A stretch of 64,000 bases of DNA, taken from Clostridia bacterium. GTDB lineage: Bacteria; Bacillota; Clostridia; Oscillospirales; Acutalibacteraceae. The notes under the pieces were generated by a model, which was given only the letters and a program-made list of their open reading frames with translations, was not told the DNA's origin and made no database searches. This document shows positions 1 through 7,288 of the stretch, one piece after another. Both the position numbers and the translations under genes were made by a program. The stretch spans positions 1 through 64,000 of the forward strand of contig JAFQBX010000037.1 of assembly GCA_017399535.1 (NCBI GenBank). The letters are read 5' to 3'. Within the stretch, counting starts at the first letter, position 1. Each line of letters opens with the position of its first letter.

Positions 1-40
1 GTATATTAACGAGTCTTCTCTTTCTTTTTGTCTGTTAAGT

Positions 41-240
41 GATATGCTGACTAAAGTCAGCGTGATATTTTCGCTTTGCGAAAGTGATATTGAAGCCTTG
101 CGGCTTCAGTGATATTCTATTCGCCCATAAACTTGCGAAGCCAATATCACTCGGCGTAAGCCGAATAACACTGCGTAGCAATAGAACTCGCCGCAGGCGA
201 ATAGAACTGGCGTGATACTCCGTTAAGAGTATCACGCCAA
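41..240. repeat. Array of short hairpins separated by GTGATATT/AATATCAC-like links
   Basis: At least six perfect or near-perfect small palindromes follow one another: 46-61 (GCTGAC/GTCAGC), 69-83, 92-107 (GAAGCC/GGCTTC), 151-164, 188-200 and a long one at 208-239. They are separated by GTGATAT, its complement ATATCAC, or the related linkers AATAACAC and ATAGAAC. Longer arms also pair across the array (117-125 with 196-204). It sits downstream of the SdpI-like gene, which is on the minus strand. The linkers are conserved while the hairpin sequences differ, so it is not a CRISPR array. It may be an intergenic repeat family or part of the transcript end; the function is not known to me. Confidence 0.75.
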
Positions 241-270
241 GTTGCTCGCGTGTTTTTTGTTTGTTTTGAC

Positions 271-1353
271 TTAGTTGCATAGAGGGGATAGCTTGGCGTA
301 GATTTCGGCTGCCGTCTGGTTTTCGGTGTCGCCGATTACCAGCTTGCTCCCGTCGACCGAAATTACCACTGCATCCTCGCTGCTCGTATAGGCGTAGAGG
401 GTGATTTTGCCGAGCGAATCGCTTTTAAAATTGCCGAGAAGGAGTCGCGCCGAGCCAAAGCCGCCAACACGCATACCGAAATCGGCATTTTCGCACAGCT
501 CGATGCTGTCAATGTCGGCGTATTTGACGGTCAGGTCGTTCCAATAGGTCGCCTCTACCGTGAAGGAATCGTCGTTGTAATCCACCTCAACGTCGCCGGT
601 AAACATCAGCACGGCAACGCCGCAAAGTATCAGCGAAGCGGCAATTATGGTGGCGATTTTGCCCTTTTTGGAAAGGGGCTTGATTTTATTCGATATCTCG
701 TAGGTGCCGTTTTTTGACTGATTTTTATAATAGAGGTAGGAGTAGATCATCGGGGCGAAAACGAGCGGCAGCATAATCGCAAACACAGCCCAAATCATTA
801 TTTTGGTGGGCAAAAGCGCCGTCAGTATCATGGCAAATCCGCCGTAAAACCATACCTTTCCGCCAAATCGGTGGGTTGCGTTCCAATTTTCTTCATTTTC
901 GAGGGTCCATTTGATTTTGATGCCCATTGTGCGATTTTGCTTCATCTTTGGCGTATAGTTGCCAATCGCGGTGAACATAACGCCGAGCAGCAGGGGCAAA
1001 ATCAAATTGACGTTTATCTCCTTGCCGAGAGCGAATGAGTAAATAATCGCACTTGATATGCATGAAATGGTCGGCATTATCCACATTATCAGGCGAAACG
1101 GCTTGTTATTTTGGTCAACCTTTTGGTTATCCTTTGCCGAAATCAGTATGCATAGCCACATTATCGCCAGTATAATCAGCGGCAATCCGAATATCGCAAA
1201 AAGCTTTGAGCCAAAGCCGTCGGCATTTCCGTCAACGCCCCAATGGGTAGCCATGGTGTTCGGCAGCTTATCCCACATAATCAGACCGAAAACGCAGGGT
1301 AAAAGGGTAATAATCGAGGTGATGATGAGGGTTAGTTTGTTCTTTTTAATCAT
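271..1353 (-). CDS. SdpI/DUF1648-family membrane protein with C-terminal PH-like domain
   Basis: Multi-spanning membrane protein of 360 residues. The N-terminus (first helix, then LPNTMATHWGVDGNADGFGSK) is typical of DUF1648, and the middle region (GNYTPKMKQNRTMGIKIKWTL) of the SdpI signature, the immunity/signal-transducing protein of the Bacillus Sdp toxin system. After the last membrane helix (around residue 240) there is a soluble tail of about 110 residues rich in beta strands that looks like a bacterial PH domain; Bacillus SdpI (about 207 residues) lacks it. The start overlaps the end of the ArsR gene by 8 bp, so the two are translationally coupled. No sdpC-like toxin gene is next to it. 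A role in immunity or envelope-stress sensing is inference. Confidence 0.8.
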   Translation of the reverse strand: MIKKNKLTLIITSIITLLPCVFGLIMWDKLPNTMATHWGVDGNADGFGSKLFAIFGLPLIILAIMWLCILISAKDNQKVDQNNKPFRLIMWIMPTISCISSAIIYSFALGKEINVNLILPLLLGVMFTAIGNYTPKMKQNRTMGIKIKWTLENEENWNATHRFGGKVWFYGGFAMILTALLPTKIMIWAVFAIMLPLVFAPMIYSYLYYKNQSKNGTYEISNKIKPLSKKGKIATIIAASLILCGVAVLMFTGDVEVDYNDDSFTVEATYWNDLTVKYADIDSIELCENADFGMRVGGFGSARLLLGNFKSDSLGKITLYAYTSSEDAVVISVDGSKLVIGDTENQTAAEIYAKLSPLCN

Positions 1354-1621
1354 TGTTACTGTCTCCTTTCAGGTCGATGAGCCACAGCATTGCCTCCTCC
1401 AAAACGGAGGTGTTGATTTCGTAAAAAATGAATTTTCCCTCTCGGGTGTCGCGAATCAGGTCGGCATCTTTCAGCACCGACAGATGCCGCGAAATCGACG
1501 CTCCCGTTACGGAAAATTTGTCGGTTATTTCGCCGGCAGAGAGGCGTCCACCCTTTAACATATTGAGGATTTCGCGCCGAATCGGGTCGGCGAGTGCGCG
1601 AAGGGTTTGTTGCAAAGCCAA
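1346..1621 (-). CDS. ArsR/SdpR-family winged-helix repressor
   Basis: A 91-residue protein with the ArsR fold: the ALADPIRREILNMLKGG helix, then the recognition segment GASISRHLSVLKDADLI, then the wing (DTREGKFIFYEI). It has no cysteine metal-binding motif in the recognition helix, so it is closer to SdpR than to metal sensors. The start is TTG, chosen because AAGGAGG lies 7 nt upstream. It is the first gene of a two-gene operon with the SdpI-like protein, the same arrangement as sdpR-sdpI in Bacillus, where the membrane protein sequesters the repressor. Autoregulation through the palindrome just upstream is likely. Confidence 0.85.
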   Translation of the reverse strand: MALQQTLRALADPIRREILNMLKGGRLSAGEITDKFSVTGASISRHLSVLKDADLIRDTREGKFIFYEINTSVLEEAMLWLIDLKGDSNND

Positions 1622-1644
1622 GGTGATTCCTCCTTTTCATTTAA

Positions 1645-1697
1645 CATTTAACCTAATTGTTAAATGTATTGTAGCATATTCGGGCGGCTTTTGTCAA
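1645..1697 (-). promoter_or_regulatory. Promoter and operator of the ArsR-SdpI operon
   Basis: On the minus strand a -35 box TTGACA (1692-1697) and a -10 box TACAAT (1668-1673) are 18 nt apart. Just downstream, over the expected transcription start, is a perfect inverted repeat CATTTAAC-N6-GTTAAATG (1645-1666), a typical ArsR-family operator position. Confidence 0.7.
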
Positions 1698-1741
1698 TAG
1701 GGTGGGAGAAAATTTCTGTTGGCAAGGTGTGGGATGGGGAC

Positions 1742-1772
1742 AAAAAAGCACCTCGCTGATGCAAGGTGCTTT
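1742..1772 (-). terminator. Rho-independent terminator of the ATP-grasp gene
   Basis: Stem AAGCACCT (1746-1753) pairs with AGGTGCTT (1764-1771). Read on the minus strand it is followed by six T residues, just past the stop of the 1803-2837 gene. Confidence 0.75.
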
Positions 1773-1802
1773 ATAATTACAATATATGCGCGTGTGGTTA
1801 CA

Positions 1803-2837
1803 TTATTTATTTATGCCTTTGAGCACCTCGGAGTAGGGGACGATGGCGTCAAACACGGGCAAAATTCCCTTGTTTTCGTCGAGCTGTCCGTGGAGCTGGA
1901 AGAGGTCGTGACCGGGGAATTCGTTTCCTTCGACGAGCACGGGTCCGGTCGGAGTAATGGCAACGTCCCAGCCGACATAGCGGATATGCTCGCTCATTTT
2001 TGCCGCCGTCAGTACGGTATCGGCCGCCTCTTTCCAGAAGGGGATTTCGACGCCGTCAAAGGTCACGTTAGAGTCGGGATGCGCGGCAAAAAGGTCACCA
2101 CTCTTATCGATCGCCCTGCCCATAAGTACGCCCTTTTCAAAGTCGACCACTGCGCTCATTCCGCCTGCGTTAAAGTTGTCGACAGTGCTTTCGCCGCGAC
2201 CGAATCGCATACAAGCAAAGACGATGTGAGCGTTGCCGTCGGCATCCTTTAAGGTGCAGATGCGCACTGTATTTATCGCGTGGGGATGAATGCGGCTTAT
2301 TTCGGGGTGCTGGGTGATAAGCTCCTCGACGAGCGGCTGATTATCGGCTTCGAGCTTAGCTTTCAGCTCCTCGACCGAGCCAAAGTCGGACACCTTCAGC
2401 TTTTCGACTCCCTTGCCGCACATTCCGTCGAGTGTCTTTGCCATAAAGACGGGATTTTTTTCAAAAAAGGCGGTAATTTGCCCCTCGTCGGCATCGGGGA
2501 GATAGAGCCAATCGCGTCCTATCTGGGCGCTGTATTTCCTGAGAAACAGGTGTTTTTCGGAAAATTCCTTGCGATGCTCGGCTGGGTTGAGATATTTTAC
2601 GTAGTTATTATTTTTTTCGCGGGTGATGAGCTGACGTCTTTCGGCGGCGGACATATCGTACATACCAAAAATGGTGTAGTCGACGTATCCTGCGCCATAT
2701 TTGAGCGCGCAGGTCGCCATATCGAAATAAATCGACAGCTTACATTTTCCCGAATTTTTATGGACCCTTTCGACAAAGGTGGGGATTCGCGAAAAGTTCA
2801 AATTCTTAATTCTTTTTAGCATCCATTTAACGTTCAT
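1803..2837 (-). CDS. Sugar-transfer-associated ATP-grasp family protein
   Basis: A 344-residue soluble protein whose C-terminal two thirds match the ATP-grasp fold of the sugar-transfer-associated type. Visible are the nucleotide-binding region MAKTLDGMCGKGVEKL, the central VEELITQHPEISRIHPHAINTVRI, the metal-binding core FNAGGMSAVVDFEKG, and VGWDVAITPTGPVLVEGNEFPGHD near the end. Such enzymes are found in capsule and cell-surface polysaccharide clusters, and are thought to join carboxylates to amines or amino acids; the substrate here is unknown. It is a single gene with its own terminator. There is no polysaccharide cluster directly beside it, though surface-polymer genes occur elsewhere in the window. 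Confidence 0.75.
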   Translation of the reverse strand: MNVKWMLKRIKNLNFSRIPTFVERVHKNSGKCKLSIYFDMATCALKYGAGYVDYTIFGMYDMSAAERRQLITREKNNNYVKYLNPAEHRKEFSEKHLFLRKYSAQIGRDWLYLPDADEGQITAFFEKNPVFMAKTLDGMCGKGVEKLKVSDFGSVEELKAKLEADNQPLVEELITQHPEISRIHPHAINTVRICTLKDADGNAHIVFACMRFGRGESTVDNFNAGGMSAVVDFEKGVLMGRAIDKSGDLFAAHPDSNVTFDGVEIPFWKEAADTVLTAAKMSEHIRYVGWDVAITPTGPVLVEGNEFPGHDLFQLHGQLDENKGILPVFDAIVPYSEVLKGINK

Positions 2838-2875
2838 TTTTTTACCCTTTCCTCCTCAAATAGTGCGAAAATATA

Positions 2876-4855
2876 TCAGTCAAGCTCGACGGCTCCCGTA
2901 TAAAGCTGATAGTAGCGTCCCTTTTTTTCGAGCAGCTCGTCGTGGCTTCCTCGCTCGATGATTTCGCCCTGTTCGAGTACCATTATAGCATCTGAATTGC
3001 GAACTGTCGAGAGGCGATGTGCAATTACAAAGGTTGTGCGGTTTTTCATCAGTCGTGCGAGTCCGTGCTCGATGTGTCGTTCGGTACGTGTATCGACCGA
3101 GCTTGTCGCTTCGTCAAGTACGAGAATGGGTGCCTTTGAAACGGCGGCACGGGCGATATTGAGCAGCTGACGCTGACCCTGGGACAGCGATGCGCCGTCA
3201 CCCTCGATAACCGTATTGTAGCCGTCGCTCAGACGCATTATAAAGGAATGCGCCGAGGCGGTTTTTGCCGCTTCGATAACCTCGTCGTCGGTGGCGTCGG
3301 GGCGTCCGTAGCGGATATTTTCCATTACAGTACCTGTGAAAAGATGGGTGTCCTGCAACACGACGGCGATATTTTCGCGCAGGTCACGGCGACGATATTT
3401 GCGAATATCGATGCCGTCGATGGTGATTTCCCCGCTCTTTATATCGTAAAAGCGGTTGAGCAGATTGGTGACGGTGGTTTTACCCGCACCCGTCGAGCCG
3501 ACAAAGGCGATTTTTTGTCCTGCCTTTGCATAGAGTGAAATGTTTTTAAGCACGTCCTTGTCGGGAAGGTAGCCGAAGGTGACGTTTTTTATCTCGACCT
3601 CGCCCTTGATTTCGCCCATCGGGATTGCGTCAGGGGAATCGGCGGCTTCGGGTTGGGTATCCATTACCGAAAATACCCTTTCCGCACCCGCCAGAGCGGC
3701 AAAAATGGTGGACATTTGCATCGAAATTTGGTTAATCGGCATAGAGAATTGGCGCGAATACTTGGCAAAGACGGTGAGGGCGCCGGGAGTGAATCCGCCA
3801 ATGCACATCATCACGCCGCCAAGCCCGATTGTAACCGCGTAGCTGACCTGGCTGAGATTACCCATCACGGGACCCATGATTCCGCCGTAAAACTGCGCGT
3901 TAAACTGCTTGTCGCGAAGCTCGTCGTTGAGCAGACCGAATTCCTCGACACATTCGTCCTCGTGGTTGAAGACCTTTATCACCTTTTGACCTGAAACGGT
4001 TTCCTCAATATAGCCGTTTACTGCGCCGAGTGCCGCCTGCTGAGCCGAATAATGCTTTGAACTGCGCTTTGCGATAATTGCGCCGCCCTTTATGAAAACG
4101 GGGATGAAAAAGACGGTGACGAGGGTAAGCTGCCAGCTTGTCGATACCATGAAAAAGAAGGTGCCGACGAGGGTTATTATACCCGAAATTATGCCTGTAA
4201 GCGAATTGGACAGCATCACGTCGATATTGTCGATATCGTTGGTAAAGCGGCTCATGGTTTCGCCGGTCGGCGTGCGGTCAAAGTAGCCGAGGGGAAGTGC
4301 TTCCATACTTTCAAAAAGGTCGTTTCGTATACGCTCAATCGAATTCTGCGACACCGAGACCATAATCCTGTTTTGCAGATAGTTTGAGAGGATTTCGATG
4401 AGATAGATTGCCGAAAGGATAATCAGAGCCGCCGTGATATATACGGTAATTGCCGCCGCCTTTGACCCCATCAGCGAGGAAAAAAGCTCGGTTTCGGTTA
4501 TCCATTCGATAACGCCGTCGGCCGCCCTTTCGAGATAGGTCATTTTGATATTTGCATCGGGGTTGACGGTGAGGGTGATGCGGTCGATAATCGGCGCCAG
4601 AAAATACGAGCCGCACAGAGCCGTCACCGAGCCGAAAAGCATACAGAAAATGACCATAATCAGCCGCCATTTATACCGACCGACGTATTTGAGCAGTCGT
4701 GAGACGGTCGGCTTGGTGCTTTTTGGCTTTCCTTGGGGACGGGGACCCATTCGGCGACCGGGACCACCCGGTCCGTGACCGCCCATCATACCGCCCTTTT
4801 TATCAGGAGCGACGCTTGTATATTGTTTTTTGAGCTTTTCTAAACTTCTTGCCAT
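2876..4855 (-). CDS. ABC exporter half-transporter, catalytic-site subunit
   Basis: A 659-residue type I ABC exporter: a cytosolic Gly/Pro/Met-rich N-terminal tail of about 45 residues, six membrane helices (about 60-350), then the ATPase domain. The Walker A is GSTGAGKTT, the Walker B ILVLDEATSS with the catalytic Glu intact, and the switch His is present (AHRLS). Its signature is LSQGQ instead of LSGGQ. It lies 3 bp after the partner gene (4859-6592). Together they form a heterodimer in which the intact hydrolysis site is made from this Walker A/B and the partner's LSGGQ. BmrCD/LmrCD-type multidrug export is the likely function; the substrate is not readable from the sequence. Confidence 0.88.
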   Translation of the reverse strand: MARSLEKLKKQYTSVAPDKKGGMMGGHGPGGPGRRMGPRPQGKPKSTKPTVSRLLKYVGRYKWRLIMVIFCMLFGSVTALCGSYFLAPIIDRITLTVNPDANIKMTYLERAADGVIEWITETELFSSLMGSKAAAITVYITAALIILSAIYLIEILSNYLQNRIMVSVSQNSIERIRNDLFESMEALPLGYFDRTPTGETMSRFTNDIDNIDVMLSNSLTGIISGIITLVGTFFFMVSTSWQLTLVTVFFIPVFIKGGAIIAKRSSKHYSAQQAALGAVNGYIEETVSGQKVIKVFNHEDECVEEFGLLNDELRDKQFNAQFYGGIMGPVMGNLSQVSYAVTIGLGGVMMCIGGFTPGALTVFAKYSRQFSMPINQISMQMSTIFAALAGAERVFSVMDTQPEAADSPDAIPMGEIKGEVEIKNVTFGYLPDKDVLKNISLYAKAGQKIAFVGSTGAGKTTVTNLLNRFYDIKSGEITIDGIDIRKYRRRDLRENIAVVLQDTHLFTGTVMENIRYGRPDATDDEVIEAAKTASAHSFIMRLSDGYNTVIEGDGASLSQGQRQLLNIARAAVSKAPILVLDEATSSVDTRTERHIEHGLARLMKNRTTFVIAHRLSTVRNSDAIMVLEQGEIIERGSHDELLEKKGRYYQLYTGAVELD

Positions 4856-4858
4856 GGC

Positions 4859-6592
4859 TTACGCGTCCTCCTTTTCCATCTGTGAATAGTAAATTTCCTT
4901 GTATTCCTCGTTGTCGGCGAGAAGCTGGTCGTGAGTGCCGACACCTGTGATTTTGCCGTCGTCCATTACAACGATTATATCGGCGTTTTTGACCGACGAA
5001 ATGCGCTGGGCAATAATAATCTTTGTCGTTGCCGAAAGGTCGGTTTCGAGTGCGTGACGGATATTTCGCTCGGTGGCGGTATCGACGGCGCTGGTCGAGT
5101 CGTCGAGAATGAGGATTTTTGGCTTTTTAAGCAGTGCTCGGGCTATGCAAAGACGCTGTCTCTGGCCGCCCGAAAGGTTCATGCCGCCCTGCTCGATATT
5201 CTTTTCGTACCCCTCGGCAAAGGAGGTAATAAATCGGTCGGCTTCGGCACTTTTGGCTGCCGAAACGAGCGCCTCCTTGTCGGCGGTTTGGTCGCCCCAG
5301 CGGAGATTATCCTCCACCGAGCCGGAGAAAAGAATATTCTTTTGAAGCACCATTCCGACGCTTTCACGAAGCTGATAGAGGGAATAGTCGCGTACGTTTA
5401 TGCCGTCGATAAGCACCTCGCCGTCATCGACGTCGTAGAGTCGCGGAATCATTGAAACGAGTGTAGTTTTTCCGCATCCGGTCGAGCCGATAATTCCGAC
5501 TGTTGCGCCCGACGGAATGGTCAGATTTATGTTATCAAGTACGCATTCCTCACTGTTTTTAAAGTAGCGGAAGGATACGTTTTTGAATTCGATGTGACCC
5601 CTTTCGACAGCCATATCCTTGTGTGCGGCATTTTCGTCCGAAAGGTCGATTTGCTCGTCAAGCACCTCGGCGATTCGGTTGGCAGAAGCGATTGCTCGCG
5701 AGGAGGTCATCAGCAGTACCGTGACCATCATAATCGAAAAGAGAATCTGGCTGACGTATGTAATGAATGCCGAAAGGTCGCCGATAAGCATATCTCCGCC
5801 GAGTACAATTTTATACCCAAAGCCGAGCACCGCGATAACCGTGAAATTCATAAAAAATGTGGTCACGGGATTCATTAAAATCGAAATGCCCACAGCGGCA
5901 AGTCCCGACTTTTTAAGCTCGGAATTGGCGGTTTTGAATCGCTTTGTCTCGGTTTCTTCGCGGACAAAGGATTTTACGACGCGGATGTTTGTGACACTCT
6001 CCTGAACGGTGGAGTTGAGTCGGTCAATCTTTGTCTGCATACGCTTGAATCGGGGGAATGAGATGCCGATAATCAGTCCGATTGCGCAGAGCATCAGCGG
6101 AATCGAAACATAAAAAACGGTGGCAAGTGACGGATTTATCGTAATCGACATTATCAGCGCGCCAATCATCATTCCAGGAGCTCGCAGGGCCATTCTCAGC
6201 AGCATATTGACAAAATTCTGGAGCTGGGTGACGTCGTTTGTCAGTCGGGTGACGAGCGACCCCGTCGAAAAGCGGTCGATATTCGCAAAGGAAAAGCGTT
6301 GAATTTTTTTATAGGTGTCCTTGCGGATATCGGCGGCGAAATTGACCGACGCCTTTGCTCCGAAATAGGCGCCGCCAACTCCGCCAAGCAGCATCATTAC
6401 CGCAAGTAAAATCATAAGTATCGCGGTGATAATGCTTCGCTCGACGGTCAGTGAGCCCACGTCGTAGCTATTGATAACGGTTGACATCAGTCGCGGCATC
6501 AGTGCTTCTCCAATGACCTCGACTATCATACAAAGCGGCCCGAGGATAAAGAATTTTTTATACGGGGCGGCATATTTAAACCAGCGTTTCAT
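4859..6592 (-). CDS. ABC exporter half-transporter, degenerate-site subunit
   Basis: A 577-residue ABC exporter half with six membrane helices and a C-terminal ATPase domain. Walker A is GSTGCGKTT and the signature LSGGQRQR is canonical. The Walker B ends LILDDSTSA, so the catalytic Glu is Asp, and the switch histidine is Gln (IIAQRISS). These two changes are the hallmark of the non-hydrolysing site in heterodimeric exporters of the BmrC/LmrC/TM287 type. It is the second gene of the operon MarR - this gene - partner, 53 bp after the regulator. No substrate can be deduced. Confidence 0.88.
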   Translation of the reverse strand: MKRWFKYAAPYKKFFILGPLCMIVEVIGEALMPRLMSTVINSYDVGSLTVERSIITAILMILLAVMMLLGGVGGAYFGAKASVNFAADIRKDTYKKIQRFSFANIDRFSTGSLVTRLTNDVTQLQNFVNMLLRMALRAPGMMIGALIMSITINPSLATVFYVSIPLMLCAIGLIIGISFPRFKRMQTKIDRLNSTVQESVTNIRVVKSFVREETETKRFKTANSELKKSGLAAVGISILMNPVTTFFMNFTVIAVLGFGYKIVLGGDMLIGDLSAFITYVSQILFSIMMVTVLLMTSSRAIASANRIAEVLDEQIDLSDENAAHKDMAVERGHIEFKNVSFRYFKNSEECVLDNINLTIPSGATVGIIGSTGCGKTTLVSMIPRLYDVDDGEVLIDGINVRDYSLYQLRESVGMVLQKNILFSGSVEDNLRWGDQTADKEALVSAAKSAEADRFITSFAEGYEKNIEQGGMNLSGGQRQRLCIARALLKKPKILILDDSTSAVDTATERNIRHALETDLSATTKIIIAQRISSVKNADIIVVMDDGKITGVGTHDQLLADNEEYKEIYYSQMEKEDA

Positions 6593-6644
6593 AATAATTA
6601 TCGACCTTTCGCAATAGAATGTTTTTGAGATATAAATTTAAGGA

Positions 6645-7082
6645 TTATTTTTGCAAATTTTTCTTTATTTTTTCGATAGTTGCGATGAAGGAGGCGATTT
6701 CCTCCTCGCTCAGTCCTGCCGAAAGCTCGGCTTCGATGGTATCGATTTCGGACGAAATTTGACGGTGAAGTTCGAGTGCCTTTTCGGTTGGGGTAATTTT
6801 TTTAAGTCGGCTGTCGTAGGGGACGGAACCGCGGGTGATAAGCCCGTTTTTTTCCATAATTTGCAGCATCGAGGTGACGGTAGAGCGGCGGACACCAAAG
6901 GTTTTTTCAATATCCCTTTGGAAAATATCGTTATCCCTGTTTTCGTACAGATAGCGGATAACCCAGCCGTGAGTACCCGTCAAGCTATCGACGTAGCTTC
7001 GGGTAGCCGAAAGGGTGTATCGGTGATAAATCATTCTTTCGAGTGACTTTATGTGGTATCCGAGGGCGTTTTTCTTATCCAT
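6645..7082 (-). CDS. MarR-family transcriptional regulator
   Basis: A 145-residue winged-helix protein. The DNA-binding part reads GWVIRYLYENRDNDIFQRDIEKTFGVRRSTVTSMLQ..MEKNGLI and is followed by the wing (SVPYDSRLKKITPTEKA) and a C-terminal dimerisation helix. It is the first gene of the operon with the two ABC exporter halves, so it is the likely repressor of the exporter and of itself, released by the exported compound or a related ligand. The ribosome binding site AGGAGG lies upstream of the ATG. The effector is unknown. Confidence 0.88.
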   Translation of the reverse strand: MDKKNALGYHIKSLERMIYHRYTLSATRSYVDSLTGTHGWVIRYLYENRDNDIFQRDIEKTFGVRRSTVTSMLQIMEKNGLITRGSVPYDSRLKKITPTEKALELHRQISSEIDTIEAELSAGLSEEEIASFIATIEKIKKNLQK

Positions 7083-7094
7083 CTTTTGACCTCC

Positions 7095-7174
7095 TGAAAG
7101 CCGAAATATGTTAGAAACTAAACAGTTAGATATTGAACATTGTTAATTATAATGAGTTTTGGTAGGAATTTCAA
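7095..7174 (-). promoter_or_regulatory. Promoter and probable operator of the MarR-ABC operon
   Basis: On the minus strand TTGAAA (7169-7174) and TATAAT (7146-7151) are 17 nt apart. The stretch from the start site to the ribosome binding site holds short symmetrical elements (AACTAAACAGTT; AACATTGTT) and two GTTAGA copies, a plausible MarR operator region. The promoter is well supported; the exact operator is not. Confidence 0.6.
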
Positions 7175-7288
7175 TAAATAAATTGTTAATTTTTCTGCCT
7201 TTTTTTCGACATAATTATAATATATAATAAGAGTTAAGTTTAAAATGAGGAATATTGGCGTATTTTATCGAAAGAGAGTGAATTTTAG

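Noticed and set aside
41-240. CRISPR-like look of the repeats
   Set aside because: Units are palindromes of different sequence with short linkers; there are no equal repeats with unique spacers of similar length and no cas genes.
35-280. Open frame on the minus strand through the hairpin array
   Set aside because: It consists of the repeated palindromes, has no ribosome binding site and no recognisable protein.
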